Part shown: positions 23,646 through 36,303 of the stretch, in pieces | Position numbering within the stretch: the first letter of the stretch is position 1 | Layout of the letters: every line of letters begins with the position of its first letter | NCBI RefSeq assembly: GCF_003205835.1 | Contig: NZ_CP029773.1 | Span: forward strand, 652,501-716,500 | Direction of reading: 5' to 3' | Length of the DNA: 64,000 nt | Source of the DNA: Stenotrophomonas maltophilia | Lineage (GTDB): Bacteria; Pseudomonadota; Gammaproteobacteria; Xanthomonadales; Xanthomonadaceae | Translations under genes and position numbers: made by a program | Notes under the pieces: generated by a model | The model's input: only the letters and a program-made list of their open reading frames with translations | The model's database searches: none | What the model was told of the DNA's origin: nothing

Positions 23646-24643
23646 GCCGGGGTGCCCGGATGCGCCCAGAAGCGCAGGCCGGTCACCTTCCGGTGTCGCA
23701 GTCGCCGGCGGTGCACCTGCCGGTCCTGTACACCCAGGTCCTTGAAGGCCTGAGGGTGATCGAAAACGGACGTTATCTGGATGGCACGTTCGGTCGTGGC
23801 GGTCATGCACGTGGCGTGCTCACCCAGCTCGGTCCCGAGGGGCGCCTGCTGGTCATGGACAAGGATCCGGAAGCCATCGCCGTAGCCGAGCGCGATTTCG
23901 CGCCGGACCCGCGCGTGTCCATCTTCCGTGGCAGCTTCGCCCAGCTGCTGCAGTGGGATGCGACGGCTGAAGGCCTGGACGGCGTCCTGTTCGACCTGGG
24001 CGTGTCGTCGCCGCAGCTGGACGTGGCCGAACGAGGCTTCAGCTTCGGCAAGGACGGCCCGCTGGACATGCGCATGGATCCGGACAACGGTGAAAGCGCC
24101 GCACAGTGGATCAACCGCGTTGAAGAGCGCGAGATTGCCGATGTGCTGTGGACCTATGGCGAAGAGCGCCAGAGCCGCCGTATCGCGCGCGCCATCGTGG
24201 CCCGCCGCGAGAAGCAGCCGTTCTCCCGTACCGCCGAGCTGGCCGAGCTGATTAGCTCGGTGATGCCGCGCAGCAAGTCGGGATCCGATAAGAGCCGGAT
24301 CCACCCGGCCACGCGCAGCTTCCAGGCCATCCGCATCCACATCAACCGCGAGCTGGCCGATCTGGAAGCCGGCCTCGATGCGGCCGTGGAACGGCTCAAG
24401 CCCGGTGGCCGCCTGGCGATCATCAGCTTCCACTCGCTGGAAGACCGCATCGTCAAGCAGTACATGAACCGCCTGGCCAAGGCCCCGCCGGCCAACCGCC
24501 GCCTGCCCGAGGCGGAGGTGTTCGTGCCGACGCTGGACCTGATCGGCGGTGCCATCAAGGCCACCGACGAAGAGCTGGCTGCCAACCCGCGCGCCCGCAG
24601 CGCCGTGCTGCGCGTGGCCCAGAAGCGGGAGGCCGATGCATGA
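23642..24643 (+). CDS. rsmH: 16S rRNA (cytosine1402-N4)-methyltransferase
   Basis: 333 residues from the GTG at 23642 (4-nt overlap with mraZ); an ATG at 23660 is possible. [13 protein letters not shown], then [14 protein letters not shown] (SAM site), [11 protein letters not shown], and [18 protein letters not shown] near the C-terminus are diagnostic. It methylates N4 of C1402, the same nucleotide targeted by RsmI at 19863-20681. Confidence 0.97.
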   Translation: MSRGARMRPEAQAGHLPVSQSPAVHLPVLYTQVLEGLRVIENGRYLDGTFGRGGHARGVLTQLGPEGRLLVMDKDPEAIAVAERDFAPDPRVSIFRGSFAQLLQWDATAEGLDGVLFDLGVSSPQLDVAERGFSFGKDGPLDMRMDPDNGESAAQWINRVEEREIADVLWTYGEERQSRRIARAIVARREKQPFSRTAELAELISSVMPRSKSGSDKSRIHPATRSFQAIRIHINRELADLEAGLDAAVERLKPGGRLAIISFHSLEDRIVKQYMNRLAKAPPANRRLPEAEVFVPTLDLIGGAIKATDEELAANPRARSAVLRVAQKREADA

Positions 24644-24903
24644 GCCGGCTGCTGCTGATCATCCTGTTGGCCTCGACCGTGGCCTCGGCGATCGGCGTCG
24701 TGTTCGTGCGTCACCGTCACCGGCAGACGTTCATCGAGCTGTCGCGCGCTGAGCGCAAGCGCGATGACATCAATCTGGAATTCGGCCGCCTGCAGCTGGA
24801 ACAGGCAACGCTGGCCGAAGCCAACCGTGTCGATCGCATCGCCCGCGAGAAGCTCGGCATGAAGTTCCCCGAGGCCGCCGACATCGTGGTGGTGCGCCCA
24901 TGA
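24640..24903 (+). CDS. ftsL: Cell division protein FtsL
   Basis: 87 residues: one N-terminal membrane segment ([20 protein letters not shown]), then a leucine/glutamate coiled coil ending [16 protein letters not shown]. FtsL forms the FtsQLB complex that activates septal synthesis by FtsW-FtsI. It overlaps rsmH and ftsI by 4 nt each. Confidence 0.94.
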   Translation: MSRLLLIILLASTVASAIGVVFVRHRHRQTFIELSRAERKRDDINLEFGRLQLEQATLAEANRVDRIAREKLGMKFPEAADIVVVRP

Positions 24904-26744
24904 GCAAGGCCGGCCGCAACCGCCCGCGCAACGCCTTCAACCTGCGCCAGCGCCTGCGCTGGGTGGCGTTGGCGCTCGGCCTGTGTTCGGTGTCGCTGGT
25001 CGGCCGCGCGGCCTACGTGCAGATCATCAACAGCGACTTCTACCAGCGCCAGGGCGAGGCCCGCTACCTGCGCGAGCTGCCGATCAAGACCTCGCGGGGC
25101 ATGATCACCGACCGCAACGGCGAGCCACTGGCGGTGTCCACCCCGGTCGCTTCGATCTGGGTCAACCCGCAGGACCTGCTTCGTTCGCCCGAGCGGATTC
25201 CCGAGCTGGCCCAGGCGGTCGGCATGTCGGTGGATGAGCTGAGCAGCCGCCTGTCGCAGAAGTCGGACAAGGAATTCATGTACCTGCGCCGCCGGATCAA
25301 TCCGGACGAGGCAGAGAAGGTGGTCGCGCTGAAGATTCCGGGCGTGGCCGCGCAGCGCGAGTTCCGCCGCTTCTATCCGCAGGGTGAAGCGATGGCGCAC
25401 GTGCTGGGCTTCACCAACATCGATGACCGCGGCCAGGAAGGCCTGGAGCTGGCGTTCGACGAATGGCTGCGCGGCAAGGCCGGTGCGAAGCGGGTGATCC
25501 GCAACCGCAAGGGCGAGACCGTCGAGAGCGATCTGCTGCGCGCCGCCGAGCCGGGCAAGGACCTGACCCTCAGCATCGACCGCCGCATCCAGTACCTGGC
25601 GTTCAAGGAACTGCGCAACGCGCTGGTGGCCAACAAGGCGGCCGGCGGTTCGATGGTGATCATGGACGTGACCACCGGCGAGATCCTGGCCATGGTCAAC
25701 CTGCCGACCTACAACCCGAATTCGCTGACCGGCGCGTTGCCCGATGCGCGCCGCAACCGTGCAGTGACCGACCTGGTCGAGCCGGGTTCGACGATGAAGC
25801 CGTTGACCATTGCCACCGCGCTGCAGGCCGGTGCGGTGACCAAGGACACCGTCATCGATACCAATCCGGGTTACATGACCCTGGGCCGCTTCACCATCCG
25901 CGACGTGCCGCGCAACAACGGCGTGCTGAACGTGACCGGCGTGATCACCCGCAGTTCGAACGTGGGCGCGGCCAAGGTCGCGGCGAAGATGCCGGACCAG
26001 GTGTTCTACGACGGCGTGCGCCGCTTCGGCTACGGCTCGGTGCCGCACAGCGGCTTCCCGGGTGAATCCGGCGGCGTCGTGCTGCGCCCGGCACGCTGGT
26101 CAGGCACCACCAAGACCACCATGTCCTACGGCTACGGCCTGAACGTCACTCCTCTGCAGATCGCTACTGCCTATTCGGCGTTGGCCAATGGCGGCAAGTT
26201 GATCGCGCCGACCTTCGTCAAGGGCCAGCGCAACGAAGGCCAGCAGATCATCGATGAGAACGTCGCCAAACAGGTGGTGGCGATGATGGAAACCGTGGTC
26301 ACCCAGGGCGGCGCCAAGCAGGCAGCGGTGCTGGGTTACCGCGTGGCCGGCAAGACCGGTACCGCGCGCAAGGCCGGCCCCGGCGGTTACGAGCGTGGCC
26401 ATTACAACGCGCTGTTCGCCGGCGTGGTGCCAGCCACCAACCCGCGCTTCGCCACCGTCATCGTCATCAACGACCCGCAGGCCGGCAAGTTCTACGGCGG
26501 CCTGGTGTCGGCGCCGGTCTACCACAACGTGATGGAAGGCACCCTGCGCCTGATGGACGTGCCGCTGGACGACCTGCAGTCGTGGCTGGCCGCACAGCAG
26601 TCCGGCAAGGTCGGTCACTCGGCCTCGATCCTGCCCGCGCCGCCGGCCGAAGCCGCGCTGCCGGTGGATGCCGCCGCTGAATTCGATGCTGCGCTGCCCA
26701 GCGCGCAAGCCCAGACGCCGCCCGCTACGGGAGGCACGCAATGA
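24900..26744 (+). CDS. ftsI: Septal peptidoglycan transpeptidase FtsI (PBP3)
   Basis: 614 residues. A short cytoplasmic basic segment and one membrane helix (about 20-40) precede the dimerisation domain with [13 protein letters not shown]. The transpeptidase domain has Ser297-Thr-Met-Lys300, Ser352-Ser-Asn354 and Lys485-Thr-Gly487, all catalytic motifs intact. It crosslinks septal murein with FtsW. The tail beyond residue ~575 is alanine/proline-rich and longer than in E. coli. Beta-lactam target. Confidence 0.97.
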   Translation: MSKAGRNRPRNAFNLRQRLRWVALALGLCSVSLVGRAAYVQIINSDFYQRQGEARYLRELPIKTSRGMITDRNGEPLAVSTPVASIWVNPQDLLRSPERIPELAQAVGMSVDELSSRLSQKSDKEFMYLRRRINPDEAEKVVALKIPGVAAQREFRRFYPQGEAMAHVLGFTNIDDRGQEGLELAFDEWLRGKAGAKRVIRNRKGETVESDLLRAAEPGKDLTLSIDRRIQYLAFKELRNALVANKAAGGSMVIMDVTTGEILAMVNLPTYNPNSLTGALPDARRNRAVTDLVEPGSTMKPLTIATALQAGAVTKDTVIDTNPGYMTLGRFTIRDVPRNNGVLNVTGVITRSSNVGAAKVAAKMPDQVFYDGVRRFGYGSVPHSGFPGESGGVVLRPARWSGTTKTTMSYGYGLNVTPLQIATAYSALANGGKLIAPTFVKGQRNEGQQIIDENVAKQVVAMMETVVTQGGAKQAAVLGYRVAGKTGTARKAGPGGYERGHYNALFAGVVPATNPRFATVIVINDPQAGKFYGGLVSAPVYHNVMEGTLRLMDVPLDDLQSWLAAQQSGKVGHSASILPAPPAEAALPVDAAAEFDAALPSAQAQTPPATGGTQ

Positions 26745-28249
26745 GTCCTTCGATGTTGCTTTCGCAGTTGCTTCCGGATGTGGCCCTGGCGGGCCACGAT
26801 CCCGTTCTGACCGGCCTGGTGCTGGACAGCCGCGCCGTGCGCCCCGGCAATGCCTTCGTCGCCATCGCCGGTTTCGGCGCGCATGGCCTGGGCTTTGTCG
26901 AGCAGGCCCGTGCGGCCGGCGCCGGCGCCATCCTGTTCGAACCGCCGGCACCGGCCGAACTGCCGGCACCGGACGATGCGATCGCCGTGCCGGGCCTGCG
27001 CGCGCGCATGGGTGCGATGGCCGACCAGTTCCATGGCGCACCGTCGCGGGCGATGGCGATGGTGGGTGTGACCGGCACCAACGGCAAGACTTCCACCGTG
27101 CAGCTGCTGGCCCAGGCCTGGCACCTGCTCGGAACGCCCAGTGGCAGTATCGGCACGTTGGGCGCCGGACTTTACGGTGCAGTTGAGCCGACCGGTTTCA
27201 CTACGCCGCTGGTGCTGCAGATGCATGCGTTGCTGGCACAGCTGCGCGACGCCGGTGCGCGCGCGGTGGCGATGGAAGTCAGCTCGCACGCGCTGGACCA
27301 GGGCCGCGTGGATGCCGTGCACTATGACGTGGCGGTGTTCACCAATCTCACCCGCGACCATCTGGACTACCACGGCGACATGGCCAGCTACGGCGCGGCC
27401 AAGGCGCGGCTGTTCCATCGTCCGGGCCTGAAGGCCGCGGTGATCAATCTTGACGACGCGTTCGGTCGCCAGCTGTTCGCCGGCCTGCCGGCGGGCGTGC
27501 AGCCGATCGGCCTGAGCTCGCGCGGTGCCACCGACGCCAGCGTGCGCGCCGAGGCGCTGCAGCTGGACGGCCGTGGCATTGCCTTCGAACTGGTCATCGA
27601 CGGCCAGCGCGCGGCGGTGCAGTCGCCGCTGCTGGGCCGCTTCAACGTGGACAACCTGCTGGCCGTGGCCGGCACCCTGCACGCGCAGGGCCAGCCGCTG
27701 CCGCGCATTGCCGAGGTGCTGTCGGCGCTGCAGCCGATCCGTGGCCGCATGAACCGCCTGGGCGGCGAAGACGGCCTGCCGACCGTGGTGGTCGACTACG
27801 CGCATACCCCGGATGCGTTGGAACAGGCGCTGGACAGCCTGCATGGCCACCTGCACGGTGCGCTGTTCTGCGTGTTCGGCTGCGGTGGCGAGCGCGATAC
27901 CGGCAAGCGCCCGCAGATGGCGGCGATTGCCGAGCGCCTGGCCAACCAGGTCATCGTCACCGACGACAATCCGCGTGGCGAAGATGGCGACGTGATCGTG
28001 GCCGACATCCTGGCCGGCTTCACCGATGCCTCCGCCGTGACCGTGCAGCGCAGCCGCGCGCGTGCGATCGGCCTGGCGGTGAAGCGTGCCGGTGCCGGCG
28101 ACATCATCCTGATCGCCGGCAAGGGCCACGAGCCGTACCAGGAAGTGAACGGCGTGCGCCATGACTTCGACGACACCGAAGTGGCTGCCGCTGCGTTGGC
28201 TGCCAAGGCTGGCGTGTTGGCCGCGCAGGCCGGGGAGGGCACCGCATGA
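26741..28249 (+). CDS. murE: UDP-MurNAc-L-Ala-D-Glu:meso-diaminopimelate ligase
   Basis: 502 residues. The ATP motif [10 protein letters not shown] (about 107-116), the substrate block [22 protein letters not shown] and [14 protein letters not shown] are present. The DNPRGED motif specifies meso-diaminopimelate rather than lysine, as expected in a Gram-negative. KGHEPYQ closes the C-terminal domain. 4-nt overlaps on both sides. Confidence 0.97.
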   Translation: MSPSMLLSQLLPDVALAGHDPVLTGLVLDSRAVRPGNAFVAIAGFGAHGLGFVEQARAAGAGAILFEPPAPAELPAPDDAIAVPGLRARMGAMADQFHGAPSRAMAMVGVTGTNGKTSTVQLLAQAWHLLGTPSGSIGTLGAGLYGAVEPTGFTTPLVLQMHALLAQLRDAGARAVAMEVSSHALDQGRVDAVHYDVAVFTNLTRDHLDYHGDMASYGAAKARLFHRPGLKAAVINLDDAFGRQLFAGLPAGVQPIGLSSRGATDASVRAEALQLDGRGIAFELVIDGQRAAVQSPLLGRFNVDNLLAVAGTLHAQGQPLPRIAEVLSALQPIRGRMNRLGGEDGLPTVVVDYAHTPDALEQALDSLHGHLHGALFCVFGCGGERDTGKRPQMAAIAERLANQVIVTDDNPRGEDGDVIVADILAGFTDASAVTVQRSRARAIGLAVKRAGAGDIILIAGKGHEPYQEVNGVRHDFDDTEVAAAALAAKAGVLAAQAGEGTA

Positions 28250-29640
28250 AGCGCACCCTGCTTTCGCTGATCGCACACTGGGCCGGCGGCGAGATCCACG
28301 GCGACGACGTGGCCATCGATGCGGTCAGCAATGACACCCGCAGCCTCGGCCCGGGCAGCCTGTATGTGGCGCTGCGCGGCGAGCGTTTCGATGGCCATGA
28401 CTTTGCCGCCGACGCGCAGGCGCGCGGTGCCAGCGCGCTGCTGGTCGAGCGCCTGCTGCCGATCGAACTGCCGCAGGTGCTGGTGGCCGACAGCGAACTG
28501 GCGCTGGCGAAGATCGCCACCGGCATGCAGCGCGACCGCGATACCGAGGTGTTCGCGATCACCGGCAGCAATGGCAAGACCAGCGTGAAGAGCCTGCTGC
28601 TGTCGATCCTGCAGCAGGTGGCCCAGCACGCGCACAAGGTGGTCTACGCCAACCCGGGCAACCGCAACAACGAGATCGGCCTGCCGCTGGCAGTGATCGA
28701 TGCTCCCGAAGATGCCGACTACGCCGTCTACGAGATGGGCGCGGGCAAGCCGGGCGACATCGCCTACCTGACCGACATCGCCCGCCCGCGCTATGCGCTG
28801 GTCAACAACATCGCCCCGGCGCACCTGGAACGCATGGGCAGCCTGCTCGGCGTGGCAGTGACCAAGGGCGCGATCTATGCCGCGCTGCCGGCCGATGGCG
28901 TGGCGGTGATCAACGTCGACGATGCCTACGGCCGCTGGTTTGAACAGCATTTCGTCGGCACGCCGGCGCGCAGCCGTGTGCTGCGCTATGGCCTGGAACA
29001 CTCGGCGGACGTGACCGCACGCGACATCCGCGCCGGCGCGCAGGGCAGCCAGTTCACCCTGGTCGCACCGACCGGCGAAGCCCGCGTGGTGCTGGGCCTG
29101 CCGGGTCGCCACAACGTCAGCAATGCGCTGGCCGCTGCCAGCCTGGCGCTGGCGGCTGGTGTCGATCTGGCGCTGATTGCCGCCGGCCTGGCCGAAGCGC
29201 AGCCGGTGCCGGGTCGCCAGATCGCCCATCAGCTGCGCAATGGCGCGGTGCTGGTGGATGACAGCTACAACGCCAACCCGGGTTCGCTGGCTGCGGCCAT
29301 CGATGCCCTGGCCGCCGCGCCGGAAGAGGGCTGGCTGGTGCTGGGTGACATGCGCGAGCTGGGCCCGGACGCCGAAGCGCTGCATGCGCAGGCCGGCATC
29401 CGTGCACGCGCCGCCGGCCTGAAGCGCCTGTATGCGCTGGGTCCGCTCAGTGCCGCCGCTGCTGCCGCCTTCGGCGACGGCGGTCGTCATTTCGCCACCC
29501 ATGACGCGCTGTCGCAGGCGCTGAAGGACGAGCTGCACGCTGGCGTGCGCTGCCTGGTCAAGGGTTCCCGTGGCAGCGCCATGGACACGATTGTCAAAGC
29601 GCTGCTGGCGCAAGGAGAGGAATCCCCGCATGTTGTATGA
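28246..29640 (+). CDS. murF: UDP-MurNAc-tripeptide D-alanyl-D-alanine ligase
   Basis: 464 residues. [14 protein letters not shown] is the ATP loop; NNEIGLPL and [13 protein letters not shown] follow, and [12 protein letters not shown] lies in the C-terminal half. It adds the D-Ala-D-Ala made by Ddl (34595-35557), completing the cytoplasmic pentapeptide precursor. It overlaps mraY by 11 nt. Confidence 0.97.
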   Translation: MKRTLLSLIAHWAGGEIHGDDVAIDAVSNDTRSLGPGSLYVALRGERFDGHDFAADAQARGASALLVERLLPIELPQVLVADSELALAKIATGMQRDRDTEVFAITGSNGKTSVKSLLLSILQQVAQHAHKVVYANPGNRNNEIGLPLAVIDAPEDADYAVYEMGAGKPGDIAYLTDIARPRYALVNNIAPAHLERMGSLLGVAVTKGAIYAALPADGVAVINVDDAYGRWFEQHFVGTPARSRVLRYGLEHSADVTARDIRAGAQGSQFTLVAPTGEARVVLGLPGRHNVSNALAAASLALAAGVDLALIAAGLAEAQPVPGRQIAHQLRNGAVLVDDSYNANPGSLAAAIDALAAAPEEGWLVLGDMRELGPDAEALHAQAGIRARAAGLKRLYALGPLSAAAAAAFGDGGRHFATHDALSQALKDELHAGVRCLVKGSRGSAMDTIVKALLAQGEESPHVV

Positions 29641-30715
29641 ACTGGCTCGATGGTTGCAGCAGTTGGAGAGCCTGTTCGGGCTGTTCAACTACCAGACGTT
29701 CCGCGCCATCCTTGCCGCGCTGACGGCCCTGTTCCTGTCGCTGTGGCTCGGCCCGGCGATGATCCGCAAGCTTGCCCAGTTCAAGGGCGGCCAGCCGATC
29801 CGCAAGGACGGTCCGCAGACCCATTTCTCCAAGGCCGGTACGCCGACCATGGGCGGTTCGCTGATCCTGCTCACCATCACCCTGTCGGTGTTGATGTGGG
29901 CCGACCTGCGCAACCGCTACGTGTGGCTGGTGCTGGCAGTGATGCTGTGCTTCGGCGCCATCGGCTGGTATGACGACTGGATCAAGATCGTCCGCCGCGA
30001 CCCGAATGGCCTGAAGTCGCGCTGGAAGTACCTGCTGCAGTCGATCTTCGGCCTGGCCGCGGGCCTGTTCCTGTTCTACACGGCCGACGTGCCGGCAGCG
30101 CTGACCTTCTACATCCCGATGTTCAAGTCGATCGCGCTGCCGCTGGCCGGCATCGGTTTCGTGGCCATCGCCTACTTCTGGATCGTCGGCTTCTCCAATG
30201 CGGTGAACCTCACCGACGGCCTGGACGGCCTGGCGATCATGCCGACCGTGCTGGTGGCCTGCGCACTGGGCGTGTTCGCCTACGCCTCGGGCAACGTGGT
30301 GTTCGCCAACTACCTGCAGATACCGCAGATCCCGGGCGCCGGCGAGCTGGTCATCATCTGCGCGGCCATCGCCGGTGCGGGCCTCGGCTTCCTGTGGTTC
30401 AACACCTATCCGGCCATGGTGTTCATGGGCGACATCGGCGCGCTGGCGCTGGGCGCGGTGCTGGGCACGATCGCGGTGATCACCCGCCAGGAGCTGGTGC
30501 TGGTGATCATGGGCGGCGTGTTCGTCATCGAAACGCTGTCGGTGATGATCCAGGTCGCCTCGTTCAAGCTGACCGGCAAGCGCGTGTTCCGCATGGCGCC
30601 GATCCACCACCATTTCGAACTGAAGGGCTGGCCCGAGCCGCGCGTGATCGTGCGCTTCTGGATCATCTCCGTCGTGCTCGTGCTGATCGGCCTGGCCACG
30701 TTGAAGGTGCGCTGA
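29630..30715 (+). CDS. mraY: Phospho-MurNAc-pentapeptide transferase MraY
   Basis: 361 residues, ten hydrophobic segments. The ATG at 29630 has an AAGGAGAGG upstream inside murF; the longer frame is murF antisense noise in another frame. Signature motifs: [33 protein letters not shown] and the histidine loop [14 protein letters not shown]. It makes lipid I on undecaprenyl phosphate. It is followed after one base by ftsW; the usual murD gene between them is absent. Confidence 0.97.
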   Translation: MLYELARWLQQLESLFGLFNYQTFRAILAALTALFLSLWLGPAMIRKLAQFKGGQPIRKDGPQTHFSKAGTPTMGGSLILLTITLSVLMWADLRNRYVWLVLAVMLCFGAIGWYDDWIKIVRRDPNGLKSRWKYLLQSIFGLAAGLFLFYTADVPAALTFYIPMFKSIALPLAGIGFVAIAYFWIVGFSNAVNLTDGLDGLAIMPTVLVACALGVFAYASGNVVFANYLQIPQIPGAGELVIICAAIAGAGLGFLWFNTYPAMVFMGDIGALALGAVLGTIAVITRQELVLVIMGGVFVIETLSVMIQVASFKLTGKRVFRMAPIHHHFELKGWPEPRVIVRFWIISVVLVLIGLATLKVR

Positions 30716-30716
30716 G

Positions 30717-32036
30717 ATGAACGACCTGTCCCGCCAGGCAACACGCCTTGAAGCCATCGAAGGCAGCTACGACAAGTGGCTGCTGGGCGCGATCATCGCG
30801 CTCACCGGTGTCGGCGTGGTGATGGTGGCGTCCAGCTCGATCGCATTGATGAGCAGCCCGTTCTACTACCTCAACCGCCACCTGATCTTCCTGGCGGTCG
30901 GTATCGTGCTGGCGGTCATCGCCGCCCGCACCGAGCTGAAGTCCATCGAGCAGTACAACCAGATGCTGCTGCTGGGCTGCTTCGTGCTGCTGCTGGCAGT
31001 GTTCACGCCGGGCCTGGGCAGCACCGTCAACGGCGCGCGCCGCTGGATCAACCTGGGCATCTCCAAGTTCCAGACGGTCGAAGCGGTGAAGGTGCTCTAC
31101 ATCGTGTGGCTGTCCAGCTACCTGGTGCGCTTCCGCGACGAGGTCAACGCGACCTGGCCGGCGATGCTCAAGCCGCTGGGCGTGGCCGGTGCGCTGGTGG
31201 TGCTGCTGCTGCTGCAGCCGGACTTCGGTTCCTCGACCCTGCTGCTGGCGATCACCGCCGGCATGCTGGTGCTGGGCGGGGTGAACATGCCGCGCATGTC
31301 GATGCCGGTGATCATCGGCCTGGTCGGGATGAGCGCGCTGGCGATCATCGAGCCGTACCGCATGCGCCGCATCACCTCCTTCCTGGACCCGTGGGCCGAC
31401 CAGCAGGGCGACGGCTACCAGCTGTCCAACGCGCTGATGGCGGTGGGCCGTGGCGAGTGGACCGGCGTCGGCCTGGGCAACTCGGTGCAGAAGCTGTACT
31501 ACCTGCCGGAAGCGCATACCGACTTCATCTTCTCGGTCACCGCAGAGGAGTTCGGCTTCCTGGGCACCTGCGTGATCGTGGCGCTGTACGCGCTGCTGGT
31601 CGGCCGCACGTTCTGGCTGGGCATGCGCTGCGTGGAAATGAAGCGTCACTTCTCCGGCTACATCGCCTTCGGCATCGGCCTGTGGATCAGCATGCAGACC
31701 TTCGTCTCGATCGGCGTGAACCTGGGCATCCTGCCGACCAAGGGCCTGACCCTGCCGCTGATCTCCTCCGGCGGTTCGTCGGTGCTGATGACCTGCGTGG
31801 CGATGGGCCTGCTGCTGCGCGTGTCGTATGAACTCAAGCGCGCCGAGCGCCGCCAGGCCGTGCGCATCGGTGGCGCCGAAGACGCCGCTGCCGAGCCGAT
31901 GGACGAGCCCGCCGCACCGGTGGCCGCCAGCGTGCCGATGAGTGCCGAGCCGACGGCTACCGCTGCGCCGAACGCTGCACGCGGCACCAGCCGCCTGCAG
32001 TCGCGCGTCGAACCGACCTTCGGGAGGCTGTCATGA
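30717..32036 (+). CDS. ftsW: Septal peptidoglycan glycosyltransferase FtsW
   Basis: 439 residues of the SEDS family with about ten membrane helices. [18 protein letters not shown] and the C-terminal [21 protein letters not shown] are diagnostic. It polymerises lipid II at the septum together with FtsI. The tail after about residue 375 is an alanine/proline-rich cytoplasmic extension. It begins one base after the mraY stop. Confidence 0.97.
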   Translation: MNDLSRQATRLEAIEGSYDKWLLGAIIALTGVGVVMVASSSIALMSSPFYYLNRHLIFLAVGIVLAVIAARTELKSIEQYNQMLLLGCFVLLLAVFTPGLGSTVNGARRWINLGISKFQTVEAVKVLYIVWLSSYLVRFRDEVNATWPAMLKPLGVAGALVVLLLLQPDFGSSTLLLAITAGMLVLGGVNMPRMSMPVIIGLVGMSALAIIEPYRMRRITSFLDPWADQQGDGYQLSNALMAVGRGEWTGVGLGNSVQKLYYLPEAHTDFIFSVTAEEFGFLGTCVIVALYALLVGRTFWLGMRCVEMKRHFSGYIAFGIGLWISMQTFVSIGVNLGILPTKGLTLPLISSGGSSVLMTCVAMGLLLRVSYELKRAERRQAVRIGGAEDAAAEPMDEPAAPVAASVPMSAEPTATAAPNAARGTSRLQSRVEPTFGRLS

Positions 32037-33121
32037 ACGCAGCCACCCACTCCGCTCGTCCAGTGATGATCCTCGCCGGTGGCACCGGCGGACACATCTT
32101 CCCCGGCTTGGCCGTGGCCCGCGTGCTGCGCGAGCGCGGCGTGCCGGTCACCTGGATGGGCGCCGACGGTGCGATGGAAACCCGCCTGGTGCCGCAGCAC
32201 GACATTCCGATCGACACGCTGGCCATCACCGGCCTGCGCGGCAAGGGCAAGCTGGCTCTGCTCGGCGCGCCGTGGCGGCTGATGCGCGCGCTGCGCGCGG
32301 CCGGCATGATCATCCGCAAGCGCCAGCCGCGTGCCGTGGTCGCCTTTGGTGGCTTCGCGTCCGGGCCGGGTGGCATGGCCGCGCGCCTTCATGGCTTGCC
32401 GCTGCTGGTGCATGAGCAGAACCGTGCGCCGGGCATGACCAACCGCATCCTGTCGCGCTATGCGCGCCGGCTGCTGACCGGCTTCCCGGGCACCTTTGCC
32501 AAGGGCGAGGAGTTCGTCGGTAACCCGGTGCGCGCCGAAATCGCCGCCATCGCACCGCCGGAACAACGCTTCGCCGACCGTCACGGCCCGCTGCGCGTGC
32601 TGGTGGTGGGCGGCAGCCAGGGCGCGCGTGCACTCAACACCGGCGTGCCGCAGGCGATCGCCGCACTGGGTGCCGGGGTTCCGGTGCAGGTGCGCCACCA
32701 GAGCGGCGAGAAGATGCATGCCGAAGCGGTCGAGGCGTATGCCAAGGCCGGCGTGCAGGCAGAAATCACGCCGTTCATCGCCGACATGGCCGAGGCCTTT
32801 GCCTGGGCGGACCTGGTGGTGTGTCGCGCGGGCGCCTCGACATTGGCCGAGCTGTGTGCGGTGGGTGTCGGCAGCGTGCTGGTGCCTTTCCCCGCTGCCG
32901 TCGACGATCACCAGACCCGCAATGCGGAGTACCTGGTCGAGCGCGGCGCGGCGGTTTTGCTGAAGCAGGACGGAACGCTGGCCGACGGCATTGCCGCACT
33001 GCTTCGCGATCTGTCCGAAAATCCCGCCCGCCGCATGCAGATGGCGCAAGCCGCGCGTGCCCTGGCCAAGGTCGATGCCGCCGAGCGCATCGCCGATATC
33101 ATTCTCGAGGAAGCTGTATGA
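32033..33121 (+). CDS. murG: Lipid II synthase MurG
   Basis: 362 residues, GT28 family. The N-terminal glycine loop [15 protein letters not shown] (about 13-27), [34 protein letters not shown] and the UDP-GlcNAc site [11 protein letters not shown] are all present. It adds GlcNAc to lipid I on the inner face of the membrane. 4-nt overlap with ftsW. Confidence 0.97.
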   Translation: MNAATHSARPVMILAGGTGGHIFPGLAVARVLRERGVPVTWMGADGAMETRLVPQHDIPIDTLAITGLRGKGKLALLGAPWRLMRALRAAGMIIRKRQPRAVVAFGGFASGPGGMAARLHGLPLLVHEQNRAPGMTNRILSRYARRLLTGFPGTFAKGEEFVGNPVRAEIAAIAPPEQRFADRHGPLRVLVVGGSQGARALNTGVPQAIAALGAGVPVQVRHQSGEKMHAEAVEAYAKAGVQAEITPFIADMAEAFAWADLVVCRAGASTLAELCAVGVGSVLVPFPAAVDDHQTRNAEYLVERGAAVLLKQDGTLADGIAALLRDLSENPARRMQMAQAARALAKVDAAERIADIILEEAV

Positions 33122-33161
33122 AGAAGGCATGCCACCGCGCCTGCCCTGCGCGAGGCTGCGC

Positions 33162-34598
33162 ATGATCCGTCGCCTGCACGACACCAACGACCTGGTGCGC
33201 GCGTTCCCGCGCGTGCATTTCGTCGGCATCGGCGGCACCGGCATGAGCGGCATCGCCGAAGTGATGCTGACGCTGGGCTATGAAGTGTCCGGCTCGGACA
33301 ACGCCGACAACGTGGCGACCCGTCGCCTGGCCAGCCTGGGTGCGCGCATCATGCGCGGCCACTCCGCGGCCAACGTGCTGGGCACCGATTGCGTGGTGGT
33401 CTCCAGTGCCATCCGCGAAGACAACCCGGAACTGATGGAAGCGCGCAGCCAGCGCATTCCGATCATGCCGCGTGCGGCGATGCTGGCCGAGCTGATGCGC
33501 TTCCGCCGTGGCATCGCGGTGGCGGGTACCCATGGCAAGACCACCACCACCAGCCTCACCGCCGCGGTGCTGAGCGAAGGCGGCCTGGACCCGACCTTCG
33601 TGATCGGTGGCCAGCTGCTGGCTGCCGGTGCCAACGCCAAACTGGGTGGTGGGCAGTGGCTGGTGGCCGAGGCCGACGAAAGCGATGGCAGCTTCCTGCG
33701 CCTGAATCCGCTGATGTCGATCATCACCAACATCGATGCAGATCACCTGGAGAACTACGGCAACGACTTCGCCCGCGTGCAGGCGGCGTTCGCCGAGTTC
33801 CTGCAGCGCCTGCCGTTCTACGGCCTGGCGGTGCTGTGCATCGACGATCCGGAAGTGGCGGCTCTGGCTGCCAAGACCCCGCGCCACGTGATGAGCTACG
33901 GCATGAGCCCGCAGGCCGACGTGCGCGCCGAGAACGTGGTGCAGGAAGGCTCGCGCATGCGCTTCACCCTGCGCCTGCCGCAGGGCACCAGCCAGGAAGT
34001 GGTGCTGGCGCTGCCGGGCAAGCACAACGTGCTGAATGCACTGGCCGCCGCCGCAGTGGGCTGGCAGCTGGGCGTGGCCCCGGATGCGATCGCGCGCGCA
34101 CTGGAAGGCTTTGCCGGTGTCGGTCGTCGCTTCAACGATCTGGGCGAAGTGACCACCGCCAGCGGCGCCAAGGTGCGCATCATCGACGACTACGGCCATC
34201 ACCCGAGCGAGCTGGAGGCGGTGTTCGCCGCGGCCCGCGGCGGCTGGGCCGACAAGCGCCTGGTGGTGGCCTTCCAGCCGCACCGCTACAGCCGTACCCG
34301 CGACCAGTTCGACAAGTTCGCCGCGGTGCTGTCCAGCGTCGATGCACTGGTGCTGAGCGAGGTCTACCCGGCCGGCGAGGAACCCATTGCCGGTGCCGAT
34401 TCGCATGCGCTGGCCCGCGCCATCCGCGCGCGCGGCCGCAGCGAACCGGTGGTGGTGGGCAAGGCCGCCGAGCTGGCCAGCGTGCTGCCGGACGTGCTGC
34501 AGGACGGTGACCTGCTGCTGATGATGGGCGCCGGCGACATCGGTGCCGTGGCCACCCATATTGCGGTGGAAGGCTTCAAGGGGGAGGGCGAGGCGTGA
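33162..34598 (+). CDS. murC: UDP-MurNAc:L-alanine ligase
   Basis: 478 residues from the ATG at 33162 ([25 protein letters not shown]); another ATG lies at 33129. The N-terminal nucleotide loop [17 protein letters not shown] loop [21 protein letters not shown] and [10 protein letters not shown] are the MurC signatures. It adds the first amino acid of the stem peptide. 40 bases separate it from murG; it overlaps ddl by 4 nt. Confidence 0.97.
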   Translation: MIRRLHDTNDLVRAFPRVHFVGIGGTGMSGIAEVMLTLGYEVSGSDNADNVATRRLASLGARIMRGHSAANVLGTDCVVVSSAIREDNPELMEARSQRIPIMPRAAMLAELMRFRRGIAVAGTHGKTTTTSLTAAVLSEGGLDPTFVIGGQLLAAGANAKLGGGQWLVAEADESDGSFLRLNPLMSIITNIDADHLENYGNDFARVQAAFAEFLQRLPFYGLAVLCIDDPEVAALAAKTPRHVMSYGMSPQADVRAENVVQEGSRMRFTLRLPQGTSQEVVLALPGKHNVLNALAAAAVGWQLGVAPDAIARALEGFAGVGRRFNDLGEVTTASGAKVRIIDDYGHHPSELEAVFAAARGGWADKRLVVAFQPHRYSRTRDQFDKFAAVLSSVDALVLSEVYPAGEEPIAGADSHALARAIRARGRSEPVVVGKAAELASVLPDVLQDGDLLLMMGAGDIGAVATHIAVEGFKGEGEA

Positions 34599-35557
34599 GC
34601 GCGCTGACCTTCCCGCCGCTGCGCGTGACCGACCCGGCCGTGTTCGGTCGCGTCGCCGTGCTGCTCGGCGGCAGTTCCAGCGAACGCGAGGTGTCGCTGG
34701 ATTCCGGCCGCAACGTGCTCGAAGCCCTGCAGTCGCGTGGCGTCGATGCGTTCGCCGTGGACGGCATCCCGGCGCTGGCCAAGGCGCTCGCCGCCGGCGG
34801 CATCGACCGTGTGTTCAACATCCTGCACGGCCACAACGGTGGCGGTGAGGACGGCATCGTACAGGGCTTGATGGATGCCTTCGGCGTGCCGTATACCGGC
34901 TCGAGCGTGCTGGGTTCGGCGCTGAGCATGGACAAGATCCGCACCAAGCAGGTGTGGCTGACGCTGGGCCTGCCGACGCCGCAGTACCGCAAGGTCACTG
35001 CCGAGGACGTGCACGCCAATGCCGCCGAACTGGGCCTGCCGGTGGTGGTGAAGCCGGCCAACGAAGGCTCCAGCGTGGGCATCAGCCGGGTCACCGATGA
35101 CGCCAGCCTGGACGAGGCGGTGGCCCTGGCTGCGCGCTACGACGGCCAGCTGCTGATGGAGCAGATGGTGGTCGGCGACGAACTGACGGTGGCCATCCTC
35201 GGCGACGTTGCGCTGCCGTCGATCCGCATCGTGCCCAAGGGCCAGTGGTACGACTACAACGCCAAGTACATTGCCGAAGACACCCAGTACCTGTGCCCGG
35301 GCCTGGACGGTGACGCCGAAGAGGAAATCCGGCGCATCGCGCTGGCCGCATTCCGTGCCGCTGGCTGCCGTGGCTGGGGCCGCGTGGACGTGATGCGTGA
35401 TCGCGACAGCGGCCGTTTCTTCCTGCTGGAAGTGAACACCGCGCCGGGCATGACCAGCCACTCGCTGGTGCCCAAGGCGGCCCGCCAGGCCGGCATCGGT
35501 TTCGAGGAGCTGGTGTGGCGTGTGCTGGAACAGACCCTGGAGGCCTCGCACGCATGA
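34595..35557 (+). CDS. ddl: D-alanine:D-alanine ligase
   Basis: 320 residues from a GTG start overlapping the murC stop. ATP-grasp motifs: [18 protein letters not shown] near the start, [22 protein letters not shown], and the metal/product motif [15 protein letters not shown] close to the end. It supplies D-Ala-D-Ala to MurF. Corresponds to ddlB by position. Confidence 0.96.
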   Translation: MSALTFPPLRVTDPAVFGRVAVLLGGSSSEREVSLDSGRNVLEALQSRGVDAFAVDGIPALAKALAAGGIDRVFNILHGHNGGGEDGIVQGLMDAFGVPYTGSSVLGSALSMDKIRTKQVWLTLGLPTPQYRKVTAEDVHANAAELGLPVVVKPANEGSSVGISRVTDDASLDEAVALAARYDGQLLMEQMVVGDELTVAILGDVALPSIRIVPKGQWYDYNAKYIAEDTQYLCPGLDGDAEEEIRRIALAAFRAAGCRGWGRVDVMRDRDSGRFFLLEVNTAPGMTSHSLVPKAARQAGIGFEELVWRVLEQTLEASHA

Positions 35558-36303
35558 ACGCGGTGCTGCGCATCTTCGTCTGGCTGTTGGCGCTGTCGGT
35601 GGTTGCACTGCCGGTGGTGGCCGTGGTCAATGGCTGGGTCGGCGCCGAGCGCTGGCCGCTGGCGAAGCTGCGCGTGCATGGTGAGTTCAAGCGGGTGCCG
35701 GCCGAGCAGCTGCAGCAGGTGCTGCTGCCGTACGCGCATGCGGGCTTCTTCGCGGTCAAGCTGCAGGACGCGCAGGACGCACTGGAACAGCTGCCCTGGG
35801 TGGAAAGCGCGCAGGTGCGCAAGCAGTGGCCGGACGTGCTGGAAGTGACCCTGGTCGAGCACAAGCCGTTCGCGCGCTGGGGCAACGACCGCCTGGTCTC
35901 CGAGCAGGGCAAGTTGTTCCCCACGCCGAAGAAGCTGGCCGATCTGGCGCTGCCCGAACTGGACGGCCCGGACAGCCAGACCGAAGAAGTGATGAAGCTG
36001 TACAGCGACTCGCGTGCATTGTTCGCACCGGCCGGCGTGGACGTGCGCCGGGTGACGATGGACGCGCGCGGCAGCTGGTCGCTGGTGCTGAGCAACGGCA
36101 CCGAAGTGGTGGTCGGCCGTGACGACGCGCGCTCGCGCATGCAGCGCTTCGTCAAGGTGCTGCCGCAGCTCAACCGCCAGGACGCGCCGATCGAGCGCGC
36201 CGACCTTCGTTACACCAATGGTTTCACGCTGAGCTGGGGTACCCCGGCCACGCCGGCGAAAACGCCGGCGACCCCGGCCAGCAGGACGCAGGAAAGGACA
36301 TGA
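35554..36303 (+). CDS. ftsQ: Cell division protein FtsQ
   Basis: 249 residues from the ATG at 35554, overlapping ddl by 4 nt. One N-terminal membrane helix, then a POTRA domain starting [17 protein letters not shown] and a beta domain with [18 protein letters not shown]. It recruits FtsL/FtsB and links FtsA to the septal synthases. The C-terminus is a short TPATPA repeat. Confidence 0.94.
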   Translation: MNAVLRIFVWLLALSVVALPVVAVVNGWVGAERWPLAKLRVHGEFKRVPAEQLQQVLLPYAHAGFFAVKLQDAQDALEQLPWVESAQVRKQWPDVLEVTLVEHKPFARWGNDRLVSEQGKLFPTPKKLADLALPELDGPDSQTEEVMKLYSDSRALFAPAGVDVRRVTMDARGSWSLVLSNGTEVVVGRDDARSRMQRFVKVLPQLNRQDAPIERADLRYTNGFTLSWGTPATPAKTPATPASRTQERT

